NCBI GenBank assembly: GCA_028710605.1
Contig: JAQTTU010000003.1
Coordinates: 124,001-188,000, forward strand
Source: Sideroxydans sp.
Lineage (GTDB): Bacteria; Pseudomonadota; Gammaproteobacteria; Burkholderiales; Gallionellaceae
Direction of reading: 5' to 3'
DNA: 64,000 nt
Shown here: piece by piece, positions 50,831 to 59,543 of the stretch
How positions within the stretch are numbered: position 1 is the stretch's first letter
Layout: each line of letters opens with the position of its first letter
The notes under the pieces: generated by a model
Told to the model about the DNA's origin: nothing
The model's database searches: none
What the model saw: the letters and a program-made list of their open reading frames with translations, nothing else
Made by a program: the position numbers and the translations under genes

Positions 50831-52345
50831 CTACTCCGCGCTGACCTGGACGGGCGCGGGCGCACCTTTGGGCGGCGTGCGCACCAGCAGGATCAGCGGC
50901 AGCATCACCAGAAAATTCAGCGTGGCGAACCAGAAGCTGTCGATGTAGGCGATGTTCTGCGCTTGATGCATGACGGCTTTGGCGGCGAGCGCGATGCCTT
51001 GCGGGTCTTGCACGCCCAGATGCAGCGGTGAAAGATACGCGTGCAACGATTCGCTGTACGGCGTGATCTCGCCGCGCAACAGCCCCCAGTTTTGTTGCGC
51101 GCTGCGCGAAAAATAAGTGGCCAGCACCGAGATGCCCAAGGCCGAACCGAAGGTGCGGATCAGGCTGTAAATCCCCGCCGCCTCGGCGGCGACCGCTTTG
51201 GGCAGCGTGGTGAACGCCAGCGTGGAAATGGGAACGAACACCAGCCCCATGCCCATGCCTTGCAAAATCATCGGCCACATCAAATCGCTGGCGGTGATGT
51301 CGCCGGTGAAGCGCGTCATCAGATAATTTCCAGCGACGCTGCATGCGATGCCGATCAGCACGAAATTGCGCGGCGGGAATCTGCCGGAAAATTTGCCGAC
51401 GAAGATCATCACGAAAAACGAGGCTAGCCCGCGCGGAGCCATGTACAGCCCGGCATCGAACGTGGGGTAGCCGAGAAAGTTTTGCAGGAACAAGGATTGC
51501 AGCACCATACCGCCGAAAAAGCCGACACCGATGGTGGTCATAATCAGGCAGGCGACCAGAAAATTGCGGTCGCGGAAGATGCGCAAATCGAACAGCGGAT
51601 GATGTTTGCCGGTGAGCGTATAGACGATGAAAAAGATCAGGGCGATGACCGCCAGCACGGTGGCGAAAACAAGCGTTTGCGAGCTGAACCAGTCATCCTG
51701 ATTGCCTCTATCCAGCACCAGTTGCGCCGCGCCGATCGCCACCGCCAGCGAAGCGAAGCCCAGCCAGTCCATGCGCCGTTCGCGCGTTTCGCTATCCGGC
51801 ACGTGACGCAGGGCGAGGATGAAGGAAATGATGCCGACCGGCAAATTGATATAGAACGTCCAGCGCCAGCTGATCACATCGGTGAGCCAGCCGCCCAGCG
51901 TCGGCCCCAGAATCGGCGCGACCATCACGCCCATCGCCCAAATCGCCATCGCTTTGCCGCGCTGTTCGCCAGGAAATGTTTGCAGCATGATGGATTGCGA
52001 CAGCGGCACCAGCGACGCGCCGAACACGCCTTGCAAAAAACGGAACAGCACCATTTGCGCCAGACTGTTCGCCATGCCGCACAGCGCGGAAGCGATGACG
52101 AAACCGGCGATGCAGATCAGCAAAAAACGCTTCTGCCCCAGACGGTCGGTGAAGAAGCCGGTGAGCGGCATGAAGATGGCGGAAGCGATCAGGTACGAGG
52201 TGAGCACCCAGCCGATGTTGTCCGGCGTGGCATCGAGTTGCCCCGCCATGTTGGGCAGCGCCACGTTGATGATGGTGGTGTCCAGCACCTGCATGATGGT
52301 CGCCGACATCACGGCGATGCTGGTGAGAACGCGGCTTTTGCTCAT
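50831..52345 (-). CDS. emrB: DHA2-family MFS efflux transporter (EmrB-like)
   Basis: MSATIMQVLDTTIINVALPNMAGQLDATPDNIGWVLTSYLIASAIFMPLTGFFTDRLGQKRF; 14-TM DHA2 pattern. Confidence 0.92.
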   Translation of the reverse strand: MSKSRVLTSIAVMSATIMQVLDTTIINVALPNMAGQLDATPDNIGWVLTSYLIASAIFMPLTGFFTDRLGQKRFLLICIAGFVIASALCGMANSLAQMVLFRFLQGVFGASLVPLSQSIMLQTFPGEQRGKAMAIWAMGVMVAPILGPTLGGWLTDVISWRWTFYINLPVGIISFILALRHVPDSETRERRMDWLGFASLAVAIGAAQLVLDRGNQDDWFSSQTLVFATVLAVIALIFFIVYTLTGKHHPLFDLRIFRDRNFLVACLIMTTIGVGFFGGMVLQSLFLQNFLGYPTFDAGLYMAPRGLASFFVMIFVGKFSGRFPPRNFVLIGIACSVAGNYLMTRFTGDITASDLMWPMILQGMGMGLVFVPISTLAFTTLPKAVAAEAAGIYSLIRTFGSALGISVLATYFSRSAQQNWGLLRGEITPYSESLHAYLSPLHLGVQDPQGIALAAKAVMHQAQNIAYIDSFWFATLNFLVMLPLILLVRTPPKGAPAPVQVSAE

Positions 52346-52352
52346 AATTATT

Positions 52353-52460
52353 CAGCCACGGATGAACACGGATAGGCACGGATAAAATCCAAAGCGCGTG
52401 CAGACCCGCTGACAATCCGATAGCGATAATCCGTGATCACCTGTGTTTATCCGTGGCTTG
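52353..52460. repeat. Facing CACGGAT short-period repeat
   Basis: GCCACGGATGAACACGGATAGGCACGGATAA...ATAATCCGTGATCACCTGTGTTTATCCGTGGC. Confidence 0.9.
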
Positions 52461-53451
52461 ATTTTGAATTCAAATTTACCGTCACCGTCGCCGTCGCGCC
52501 TATGCGCAACGGATGCTCGGCATCGGTCGGCGCGAGCTTGATACGCACCGGCACGCGTTGCGCGATCTTCACCCAGTTGCCGGTGGCATTCTGCGGCGGC
52601 AGCAGCGAGAACGCCGTGCCCGTGCCGCCGGAGAGACTTTCCACCGAGCCTTTGAAATGCTGGCCGGAATACATATCGATCAGGATGTCCACATCCTGGC
52701 CGACATGAATTCCAGACAATTCGGTTTCCTTGAAATTCGCTTCGATGTGAAAACTGTCCTGCGCGATCAGCGCGAACAGCGGCGCACCGGCATTCACCAG
52801 CGATCCCGCCGTCAGCGTCAGGTTGCTGATCTGCCCGTCCTGCATCGCGGTGATGTGCGTGTGTTGCAAATCGAGTTTGGCCTGCGCGATGGCGGCCTGC
52901 GCCTTCAGCACGTCGCCGCGCTCTTCGGTCTTCTGCGGCGCGGAGAGCGCCTTGGCCAACTTGGCGCGCGCCTGATCCAGCGAGGCCTGCAAAGCCTGCA
53001 TACGCGTCTGCGCGTCGTCCACGGCTTGCTGCGAAAGGAAGTGTTGCGCGACGAGTTCCTTGTCGCGCGCATAACTGCTGCGCGCATTGGCCAGATCGCC
53101 CTCGGTCTGCGCAACTTGCGCCCGCGCTGCGGCGGCTTCCGCATTGTCCTGCCGCGCGTTTTGCTTCGCCACGGCCAGATCGGCCTGGGCGCGGCTCAAT
53201 GCGATGGCGAAAGGTTCGGGGTCGATGTCGAACAGCACGTCGCCTTTGTGAACATACTGGTTGTCCTGGACATGCACGGCGACCACGCGCCCACCGACTT
53301 GCGCCGCCACGTTCACCACATCCGCGTTGATGTAAGCATTTTCTGTGCTGCGCGACTGCCCGGAGAAATGCGCGATGGCAAAGCCGATCAGCAAGGCAAG
53401 CAGCAACAGCGCGATGGCGACAGGTTTCTTGTTTTCGGCGATACGTTTCAT
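52447..53451 (-). CDS. emrA: HlyD/EmrA-family membrane fusion protein
   Basis: MKRIAENKKPVAIALLLLALLIGFAIAHFSGQSRSTENAYINADVVNVAAQVGGRVVAVHVQDNQYVHKGDVLFDIDPEPFAI. Confidence 0.93.
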   Translation of the reverse strand: MKRIAENKKPVAIALLLLALLIGFAIAHFSGQSRSTENAYINADVVNVAAQVGGRVVAVHVQDNQYVHKGDVLFDIDPEPFAIALSRAQADLAVAKQNARQDNAEAAAARAQVAQTEGDLANARSSYARDKELVAQHFLSQQAVDDAQTRMQALQASLDQARAKLAKALSAPQKTEERGDVLKAQAAIAQAKLDLQHTHITAMQDGQISNLTLTAGSLVNAGAPLFALIAQDSFHIEANFKETELSGIHVGQDVDILIDMYSGQHFKGSVESLSGGTGTAFSLLPPQNATGNWVKIAQRVPVRIKLAPTDAEHPLRIGATATVTVNLNSKSSHG

Positions 53452-53921
53452 GCGATTGTTCCCAGTTTGCCGCGAATGCTGTTCAGCACATCGCAGGCGG
53501 TTTTAATCTCGGCCTGACTCAGGCCGTCCAGCAATTCCTTGCGCAAATCGGCGGCGTAAGCGCGGATATCTATCACCACTTTCTTGCCGCTATCGGACAA
53601 GCACAGATGCTTCACGCGCCGGTCGGTTTCGCTGCCGCAGCGGCTGAGCAAGCCTTCCTTTTCCATGTGATCGACCAGCCTGACCAGCGTCGCGGCTTCG
53701 ATGCCCATGTGCTGCGCCAGTTCGTGGTGGGTGCAACCGTCATGGCGCGAAAGATGCAACAGCAGCATCCAGCGCGAATGCGAAAACCCCAAAGGGCGCA
53801 AGCGCCTGTCCAGCTCGTTGCGCCAGGCGCGCACTGCCATAAACATCGACTCCGAAAATTGCTCGTTCAGGGATTTCATTATAGTTGGCCAGCTAATTGT
53901 TTGCTTGCTAACTATTTTCAC
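53448..53921 (-). CDS. MarR-family transcriptional regulator
   Basis: RAWRNELDRRLRPLGFSHSRWMLLLHLSRHDGCTHHELAQHMGIEAATLVRLVDHMEKEGLLSRCGSETDRRVKHLCLSDSGK. Confidence 0.93.
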   Translation of the reverse strand: MKIVSKQTISWPTIMKSLNEQFSESMFMAVRAWRNELDRRLRPLGFSHSRWMLLLHLSRHDGCTHHELAQHMGIEAATLVRLVDHMEKEGLLSRCGSETDRRVKHLCLSDSGKKVVIDIRAYAADLRKELLDGLSQAEIKTACDVLNSIRGKLGTIA

Positions 53922-54047
53922 GGAAAGCGGCGGTTTTGTCGAGCGCGGGATTCGTAACGCCGGATGCTGCGGGAGGGGCGATGCCCGGAACAGAAAATTT
54001 CGGACATCGAAAATGCGCGGAGCGACGCTACACTCCGTGTATGCGTC

Positions 54048-54935
54048 TCAATCGGTTTGGCACAGCAGCGCGACAATCTCCGAATGACCGAATTTGCTGG
54101 CCAGATTGAGCGGCGAACTGCCGTCTTTCTGCCGCGCCTGACGGTCGGCACCTTTTTCGATGAGCAATTTGACCACGGCAAGGTGTCCGTTTTGGCAAGC
54201 TCTATGCAACGCCACACTGCCATCCTCGCTGACCTGATTCACATCCCCACCGAAAGCGATCAGGTAGGCGGAAGCGACCAGATGCCCGCGCGCCGCTGCC
54301 AACATCAGCGGAGTCCAGCCAACTTTGCATTGCTGATTCGGATTGACACCGTGATCCAGCAGCAATTTCGCCACGTTGCCATGGCCGTTATAGGCGGCCC
54401 AATGCAGTGCGGAGTAACCCTTCATATCGCGCACATCGGTCTTTGCGCCGCTCTCCAGCAGCATCTTGACCACGTCATCCGACCCCTTGGCCGAGGCAAT
54501 GATCAGTGCGGTCCAATTGCGCTCGTCGCGCACCTCAAGATTGGCACCAAAATCAATCAGTCTTTTCGCAACCTCGAGATTGCCGTCTTCCACCGCTTTC
54601 AGAAAACTTTTTGTTGTCACTTCATAGCCGGATTGCATAATGACCTTGCGCTTCTTGTCGGCATCGACACCGCCCCAGACATCAAGCTCTTTGTCTTGCA
54701 CATGAATTTCGCTGTGGTAACTGCTGAGGCGGAAAATTTCCTTGGCGGCCTCGGGCGGAAAACCTTCGCGATCCCCTCCGCGCGTGTTCAACAACAGGTC
54801 TTGCAGATACGCATCAATTCTAGGGGTTTCCCACAATTCGAGCAGCTTGCTGAAAACGCGCGGAAACCTGGCTTCCAGCACATGGGGATAAACCGCCTCG
54901 TTGCCATCCAGCATTCTCAATAGCGTCGGATTCAT
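54048..54935 (-). CDS. Ankyrin-repeat protein with shared N-terminal domain (paralog 2)
   Basis: MNPTLLRMLDGNEAVYPHVLEARFPRVFSKLLELWETPRIDAYLQDLLLNTRGGDREGFPPEAAKEI... then ankyrin repeats (NWTALIIASAKGSDDVVKMLLESGAKTDVRDMKGYSALHWAAYNGHGNVAKLLLDHGVNPN). Confidence 0.9.
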   Translation of the reverse strand: MNPTLLRMLDGNEAVYPHVLEARFPRVFSKLLELWETPRIDAYLQDLLLNTRGGDREGFPPEAAKEIFRLSSYHSEIHVQDKELDVWGGVDADKKRKVIMQSGYEVTTKSFLKAVEDGNLEVAKRLIDFGANLEVRDERNWTALIIASAKGSDDVVKMLLESGAKTDVRDMKGYSALHWAAYNGHGNVAKLLLDHGVNPNQQCKVGWTPLMLAAARGHLVASAYLIAFGGDVNQVSEDGSVALHRACQNGHLAVVKLLIEKGADRQARQKDGSSPLNLASKFGHSEIVALLCQTD

Positions 54936-55058
54936 AACCTTGATCCCTTTTGTAGTTTTGCAACATATTACATTGTATCCGCATCGTATTGATCCGATGC
55001 ACATTACTTTCTACTGCGGCGAAAAAAGCAACAAGTCGGTTTCGGTGAAGTGTGAAAA

Positions 55059-56993
55059 TTATAGTGAATCTTTAGGGTTGAAAAAAGCCACCGCCTCCGC
55101 TTCGTCGCGCGTGCGCTTGAACGGCGGCAGGCTTTGCCAGATACGTTTGCCGTAATGTTTTGAAATCAGGCGCGGGTCGCAAATCATCAGCACACCCCGG
55201 TCGCTCTCGTCGCGGATCAATCGCCCCGCGCCTTGCTTGAGATTGATGATGGTGCGCGGCAACTGGTATTCCATGAAGGCGTTGCGTCCCTGCTTGTTCA
55301 GCTCCGCGATGCGCGCAGACAGCACCGGATCGTCCGGCGGCGCGAACGGCAGCTTGTCGATGATGACCAGCGACAAGGCCTCGCCGCGCACATCCACGCC
55401 TTCCCAAAACGACTGGCTGCCCAGCAGCACCGCGTTGCCGTGTTCGCGGAAACGCGTGAGCAACTCGTTGCGCGAACCCTCGCCCTGAATCAGCAACGGG
55501 AATGTCAAATTCTTGCGGTCGAATTCGGCTTGCAGGATTTCGTATGCGCGTTGCATAGCGCGCAAACTGGTGAACAACAAAAATGCACGGCCTTTGCTCG
55601 CCTCGATCAACGGCAGCGCCGCCTGCACCACGGCATCGGTATAACCCTCGGTGTTCGGCTCCGGCAGATTCTGCGGCACATACAGCAACGCCTGTTGCTG
55701 ATAATCGAACGGACTGTCCCAGCAGGCGGTGCGCGCTTCGAGCAGCCCCATCTCGTTTTGATAATGTGAAAAGTTCTGCTTCACCGCGAGGGTGGCCGAG
55801 GTGAATATCCAGGCGCGCGGATGGCCGCTGATCTGTTTGGCGAAGATGTCGGCGATGGATAACGGCGTGGTGTTGAGTTGCAGCGAGTGATGAAAAACTT
55901 CCAGCCAGCGCACCGTCTCCGGCACATCGTCGTCCTGCCAATGCTTGAGTTGTTGCGCCAACGCCAGTGCGCGCTGCCAGCAATTCTCCAACCCTTCGCT
56001 GCGCTCGGCCTGCCTTTCCAACAGCCCGGCGAGCTTGGTCAACTTCTCGCCCAGCGTCTTCAACGCAGGTGCAAACTCCTTGATGCTTTGCGTCGCATCC
56101 GCCGCCATGCGTCCCTCCTTTTTGAACGCGAGGCGCAAATCGCGCGCGGCTTTTTCCAGCTCATCGCATGCCAGCGGCAGCGGCGCAAAATCCTTGGCCG
56201 AGGTCAGCGCCTCGATGCGCGCATCGCGTGTCAAGTCGAGCAATTGCGAGGTGGAAAGACTTTCGCCGAAAAACAGGCTGGCCGTCTCCGGCAACTGGTG
56301 CGCCTCGTCGAAGATCACCGTGTTGCAAGCGGGCAGTAACTCTGCCACGCCCTCGTCGCGCAGCATCACATCGGCGAAAAACAAATGATGGTTCACCACC
56401 ACCACGTCTGCTTCCATCGCCTCCTTGCGCGCCTTGAGCACGAAACATTCCTTGTGCTGCGGGCAGTCCTGTCCGAGACAGTTGTCGCGCGTCGAAGTCA
56501 CGTGCATCCAGATAGGCGCGCTCTCCGACACATCCGCCAATCCGCTCTTGTCGCCGCTCTGCGTCACCTTGGCGTACTGCACGATCTTCGCCAAATGCTT
56601 CACATCCTCGCGCGTCTTGAACAACCCGTTCGATTGCGCCAGTTCCAGATGGTAATGGCACACATAATTCGAGCGCCCCTTGAGCAGCGCCACCGACACC
56701 GGCGCTTTCAAGGCATCGCGCACCATGGGCAAATCTTTTTGGAACAGTTGGTCTTGCAGGTTTTTGGTACCGGTGGAAATCACCACCTTGCCGCCCGCCA
56801 GCAGCGCGGGCACCAGATAGGCGAAAGTTTTGCCCGTACCCGTTCCCGCTTCGGCCACCAGAATCGCGTTGTCGCGTATTGCTTCCGCCACGGCTATTGC
56901 CATGTCGCGCTGTTGCGCGCGCGGACGGAACGATGCAACTTCGGTGGCAAGCGGGCTTTGCTCGGAAAAAAAACGATCTACTTCGGTGGGCAC
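55059..56993 (-). CDS. dinG: DinG/YoaA-family ATP-dependent DNA helicase
   Basis: FRPRAQQRDMAIAVAEAIRDNAILVAEAGTGTGKTFAYLVPAL, DEAHQLPETAS, four cysteines of Fe-S cluster region (CHYHLE...CLGQDCPQHKECFV). Confidence 0.94.
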   Translation of the reverse strand: MPTEVDRFFSEQSPLATEVASFRPRAQQRDMAIAVAEAIRDNAILVAEAGTGTGKTFAYLVPALLAGGKVVISTGTKNLQDQLFQKDLPMVRDALKAPVSVALLKGRSNYVCHYHLELAQSNGLFKTREDVKHLAKIVQYAKVTQSGDKSGLADVSESAPIWMHVTSTRDNCLGQDCPQHKECFVLKARKEAMEADVVVVNHHLFFADVMLRDEGVAELLPACNTVIFDEAHQLPETASLFFGESLSTSQLLDLTRDARIEALTSAKDFAPLPLACDELEKAARDLRLAFKKEGRMAADATQSIKEFAPALKTLGEKLTKLAGLLERQAERSEGLENCWQRALALAQQLKHWQDDDVPETVRWLEVFHHSLQLNTTPLSIADIFAKQISGHPRAWIFTSATLAVKQNFSHYQNEMGLLEARTACWDSPFDYQQQALLYVPQNLPEPNTEGYTDAVVQAALPLIEASKGRAFLLFTSLRAMQRAYEILQAEFDRKNLTFPLLIQGEGSRNELLTRFREHGNAVLLGSQSFWEGVDVRGEALSLVIIDKLPFAPPDDPVLSARIAELNKQGRNAFMEYQLPRTIINLKQGAGRLIRDESDRGVLMICDPRLISKHYGKRIWQSLPPFKRTRDEAEAVAFFNPKDSL

Positions 56994-57169
56994 AGGAGAG
57001 GATGTTAAAAATATTTAGGTCGCAAGTTCGGTGTAAATTTTTCGCTATAATCCATCGCTGAAGATAATGCTATAGTCTGAAAAGACCACAAATGATTTTA
57101 CGCGAAAGATCGCGCAAAGAGTTCTGGAAAATGATTTCCTAACAATGATTGAAGAAATGGTGCTTGCTT

Positions 57170-59485
57170 GTGAGTGACTCACAATATCCGAATATTTCGG
57201 ACGCAACCGAACGGGAAGGCATCGCCTTCCCGGCATTCATGGCGGAACACTATCCGCGCATCCTGCTGCAAATCGAACAAAACTGGGGCGGCATTACTGC
57301 CAACAATTTCTTCGACACGCTGCTGCTCGACAACCGCGAAGACCGCGAGGGCTTCCCCCAGGAAGCAATCCGGGAAATCGAGCTGCTCAAGGAATTCCAC
57401 AACTTTCTCTTTCCCCTACTCTCCGTCAACCCTTACGATCCGTTCAGCAGCGGCGGAATTCTCTCTCCCTTGGCCGAAACGTTCGCGCACAATCCGGCCG
57501 CCAATTCCAGCGCAACCGCAACCGCATTTTCACTGGGCGACGACACGATCCCGCCCGCCTCCGCCCCCGCAAAAAACGCGGAAAAGCCGGTGCACGGGCG
57601 CGGCAACTGGCCCAAGGTTCGCACCCAGCACGAGCTGTCCGCCATTTCCGAACTGCGCCGCAGCAATCAAAAACTTTATGCGCAACAGGGAAAACCTGTC
57701 GGCGAAATTCTGGTTCATTTCGGTTTTTCCGACGAGAAGTCGTTACGTGTCGTGCGCCGCATGCAGGAAAGAAATGAACAGGAAGCCAAGCCTATCGGGC
57801 AAGTGATGGTCGAACTCGGCATGATTGCCCAGGAAGACTTGACTTGCGCGCTGTGCGTCCAGTCCGGGATCATCATGGTGGATTTGGCGGCGATCACCAT
57901 TCCGCCCGAAACCAGCAAAATCATCCCCAACGACCGGGCCAGGGAAAGAATGGTCGTGCCCGTCGGCATTTACCACGACACGCTTTATCTGGCCGTGGAG
58001 GATCCGTTCACGTTCAAGGACGCATCGTTTTTCACCATGCTGACCATGCATAAAGTGGAACCCGTTTATGCGCCGCACAATGAAATTGTGAACCGTCTGA
58101 ATATGCACGGTTTTGCAAAAAGCAATTTCGTCATGCGCGAGGCCAAGGAAGAGTTCCGCAATCTGGCGCAACTGGCGTGCGATGCGCTGCCCAGCAGCCC
58201 GGAGTTTGAGTCCGAAAAGCTTGAAGCCAGCCTGTCCGAAAACGATGCCACCATCATCAAGCTGGTCAACAAGATGATATTGAATGCCTACTTTGAGGGG
58301 GCATCCGACATCCACGTCGAACTGTTTCAGGGCAGCCCGGAAACCGAGATCCGTTTTCGCCGCGACGGAGTTCTGGAGCATTTCTCCAGCTTTCCGCGCT
58401 CGTATCACCCGGCTGTCATATCGCGCATCAAAATCATGTCGGGGCTGGACATCTCGGAACGTCGCCAGCCGCAGGACGGAAAAATATCTTTCGGCCTGCC
58501 GGAAGGAGAGCGCATCGACTTGCGCGTATCCACCATCCCCGGCTTGCGCGGGATTGAATTCATCACCATCCGCATTTTGTCTTCCGGCGAGCCGATTCCG
58601 TTATCCGATCTCGGCATGTCCGAGCGCGACATGAAAGTCTTCCGCGAATCGACACAGCGCACCTACGGACTGATTCTGGTATGCGGCCCGACCGGCAGCG
58701 GCAAAACCACCACCCTGCATTCGGCCATCAAGGAACTGAACACCCCCGACCGCAAAATCTGGACGGCAGAAGATCCGGTGGAAATTGTGCAGCCGCATTT
58801 GTGCCAAGTGCAGGTGCATAACAAAATCGGCCTGGATTTCGCCAAGATATTGCGCGCCATGCTGCGCGCCGACCCCGATGTCATCATGATCGGCGAAATG
58901 CGCGATCAGGAAACGGCAAAGATCGCATTGGAAGCCTCCATGACCGGCCATCTGGTGCTGTCCACGCTGCACACCAACTCGGCCTCCGACACGGTGGCGC
59001 GACTGCTGGACATGGCGACCGACCCCTACAATTTGTCGGATGCGCTGCTATGCATACTCGCCCAGCGGCTCGCGCGCAAGCTATGCAGCCAATGCGCGAC
59101 ACGCGAGGAAGCCACCGCGTTTGAACTTGAAGAACTCGCCAACGAATACCACCAGTCCGGCCATGACAAGCGCCCGTCACGCGCCGAGCGCGAAGCGCTT
59201 ATTCGCGCATGGCACGAAGCTTACGCCGATGCCGATGGCAAGCTGTATCTCAAACACGCGGTCGGATGCAAGGCATGCAGCGAAGGCTACAAGGGGCGCA
59301 TCGGCTTGTACGAACTGCTGCAAATCACCCCCAAGGTGCGCCACCTGATTCGCTTGCAGTCGTCCGCCCAAGAATACAAAGCGGCCGGAATAGCCGAAGG
59401 CATGAGAACACTGAAACAGGACGGTATTGAAAAAGTTTTTCGCGGCATCACCGATATTATTCAGGTTCACAGCGCATGTGCCTGA
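57170..59485 (+). CDS. GspE/PilB-family assembly ATPase with MshEN-like domain and extra N-terminal domain
   Basis: GPTGSGKTTTLHSAIKELNTPDRKIWTAEDPVEIVQPHLCQVQV, AMLRADPDVIMIGEMRDQETAKIALEASMTGHLVLSTLHTNSA; CSQC...CKAC zinc motif; start taken as GTG 57170. Confidence 0.94.
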   Translation: MSDSQYPNISDATEREGIAFPAFMAEHYPRILLQIEQNWGGITANNFFDTLLLDNREDREGFPQEAIREIELLKEFHNFLFPLLSVNPYDPFSSGGILSPLAETFAHNPAANSSATATAFSLGDDTIPPASAPAKNAEKPVHGRGNWPKVRTQHELSAISELRRSNQKLYAQQGKPVGEILVHFGFSDEKSLRVVRRMQERNEQEAKPIGQVMVELGMIAQEDLTCALCVQSGIIMVDLAAITIPPETSKIIPNDRARERMVVPVGIYHDTLYLAVEDPFTFKDASFFTMLTMHKVEPVYAPHNEIVNRLNMHGFAKSNFVMREAKEEFRNLAQLACDALPSSPEFESEKLEASLSENDATIIKLVNKMILNAYFEGASDIHVELFQGSPETEIRFRRDGVLEHFSSFPRSYHPAVISRIKIMSGLDISERRQPQDGKISFGLPEGERIDLRVSTIPGLRGIEFITIRILSSGEPIPLSDLGMSERDMKVFRESTQRTYGLILVCGPTGSGKTTTLHSAIKELNTPDRKIWTAEDPVEIVQPHLCQVQVHNKIGLDFAKILRAMLRADPDVIMIGEMRDQETAKIALEASMTGHLVLSTLHTNSASDTVARLLDMATDPYNLSDALLCILAQRLARKLCSQCATREEATAFELEELANEYHQSGHDKRPSRAEREALIRAWHEAYADADGKLYLKHAVGCKACSEGYKGRIGLYELLQITPKVRHLIRLQSSAQEYKAAGIAEGMRTLKQDGIEKVFRGITDIIQVHSACA

Positions 59486-59543
59486 AGTTTGACCGTTGTA
59501 CAGCGACCATAAAAACAACATTTCACGCAAGGTGCTCCTTTAG

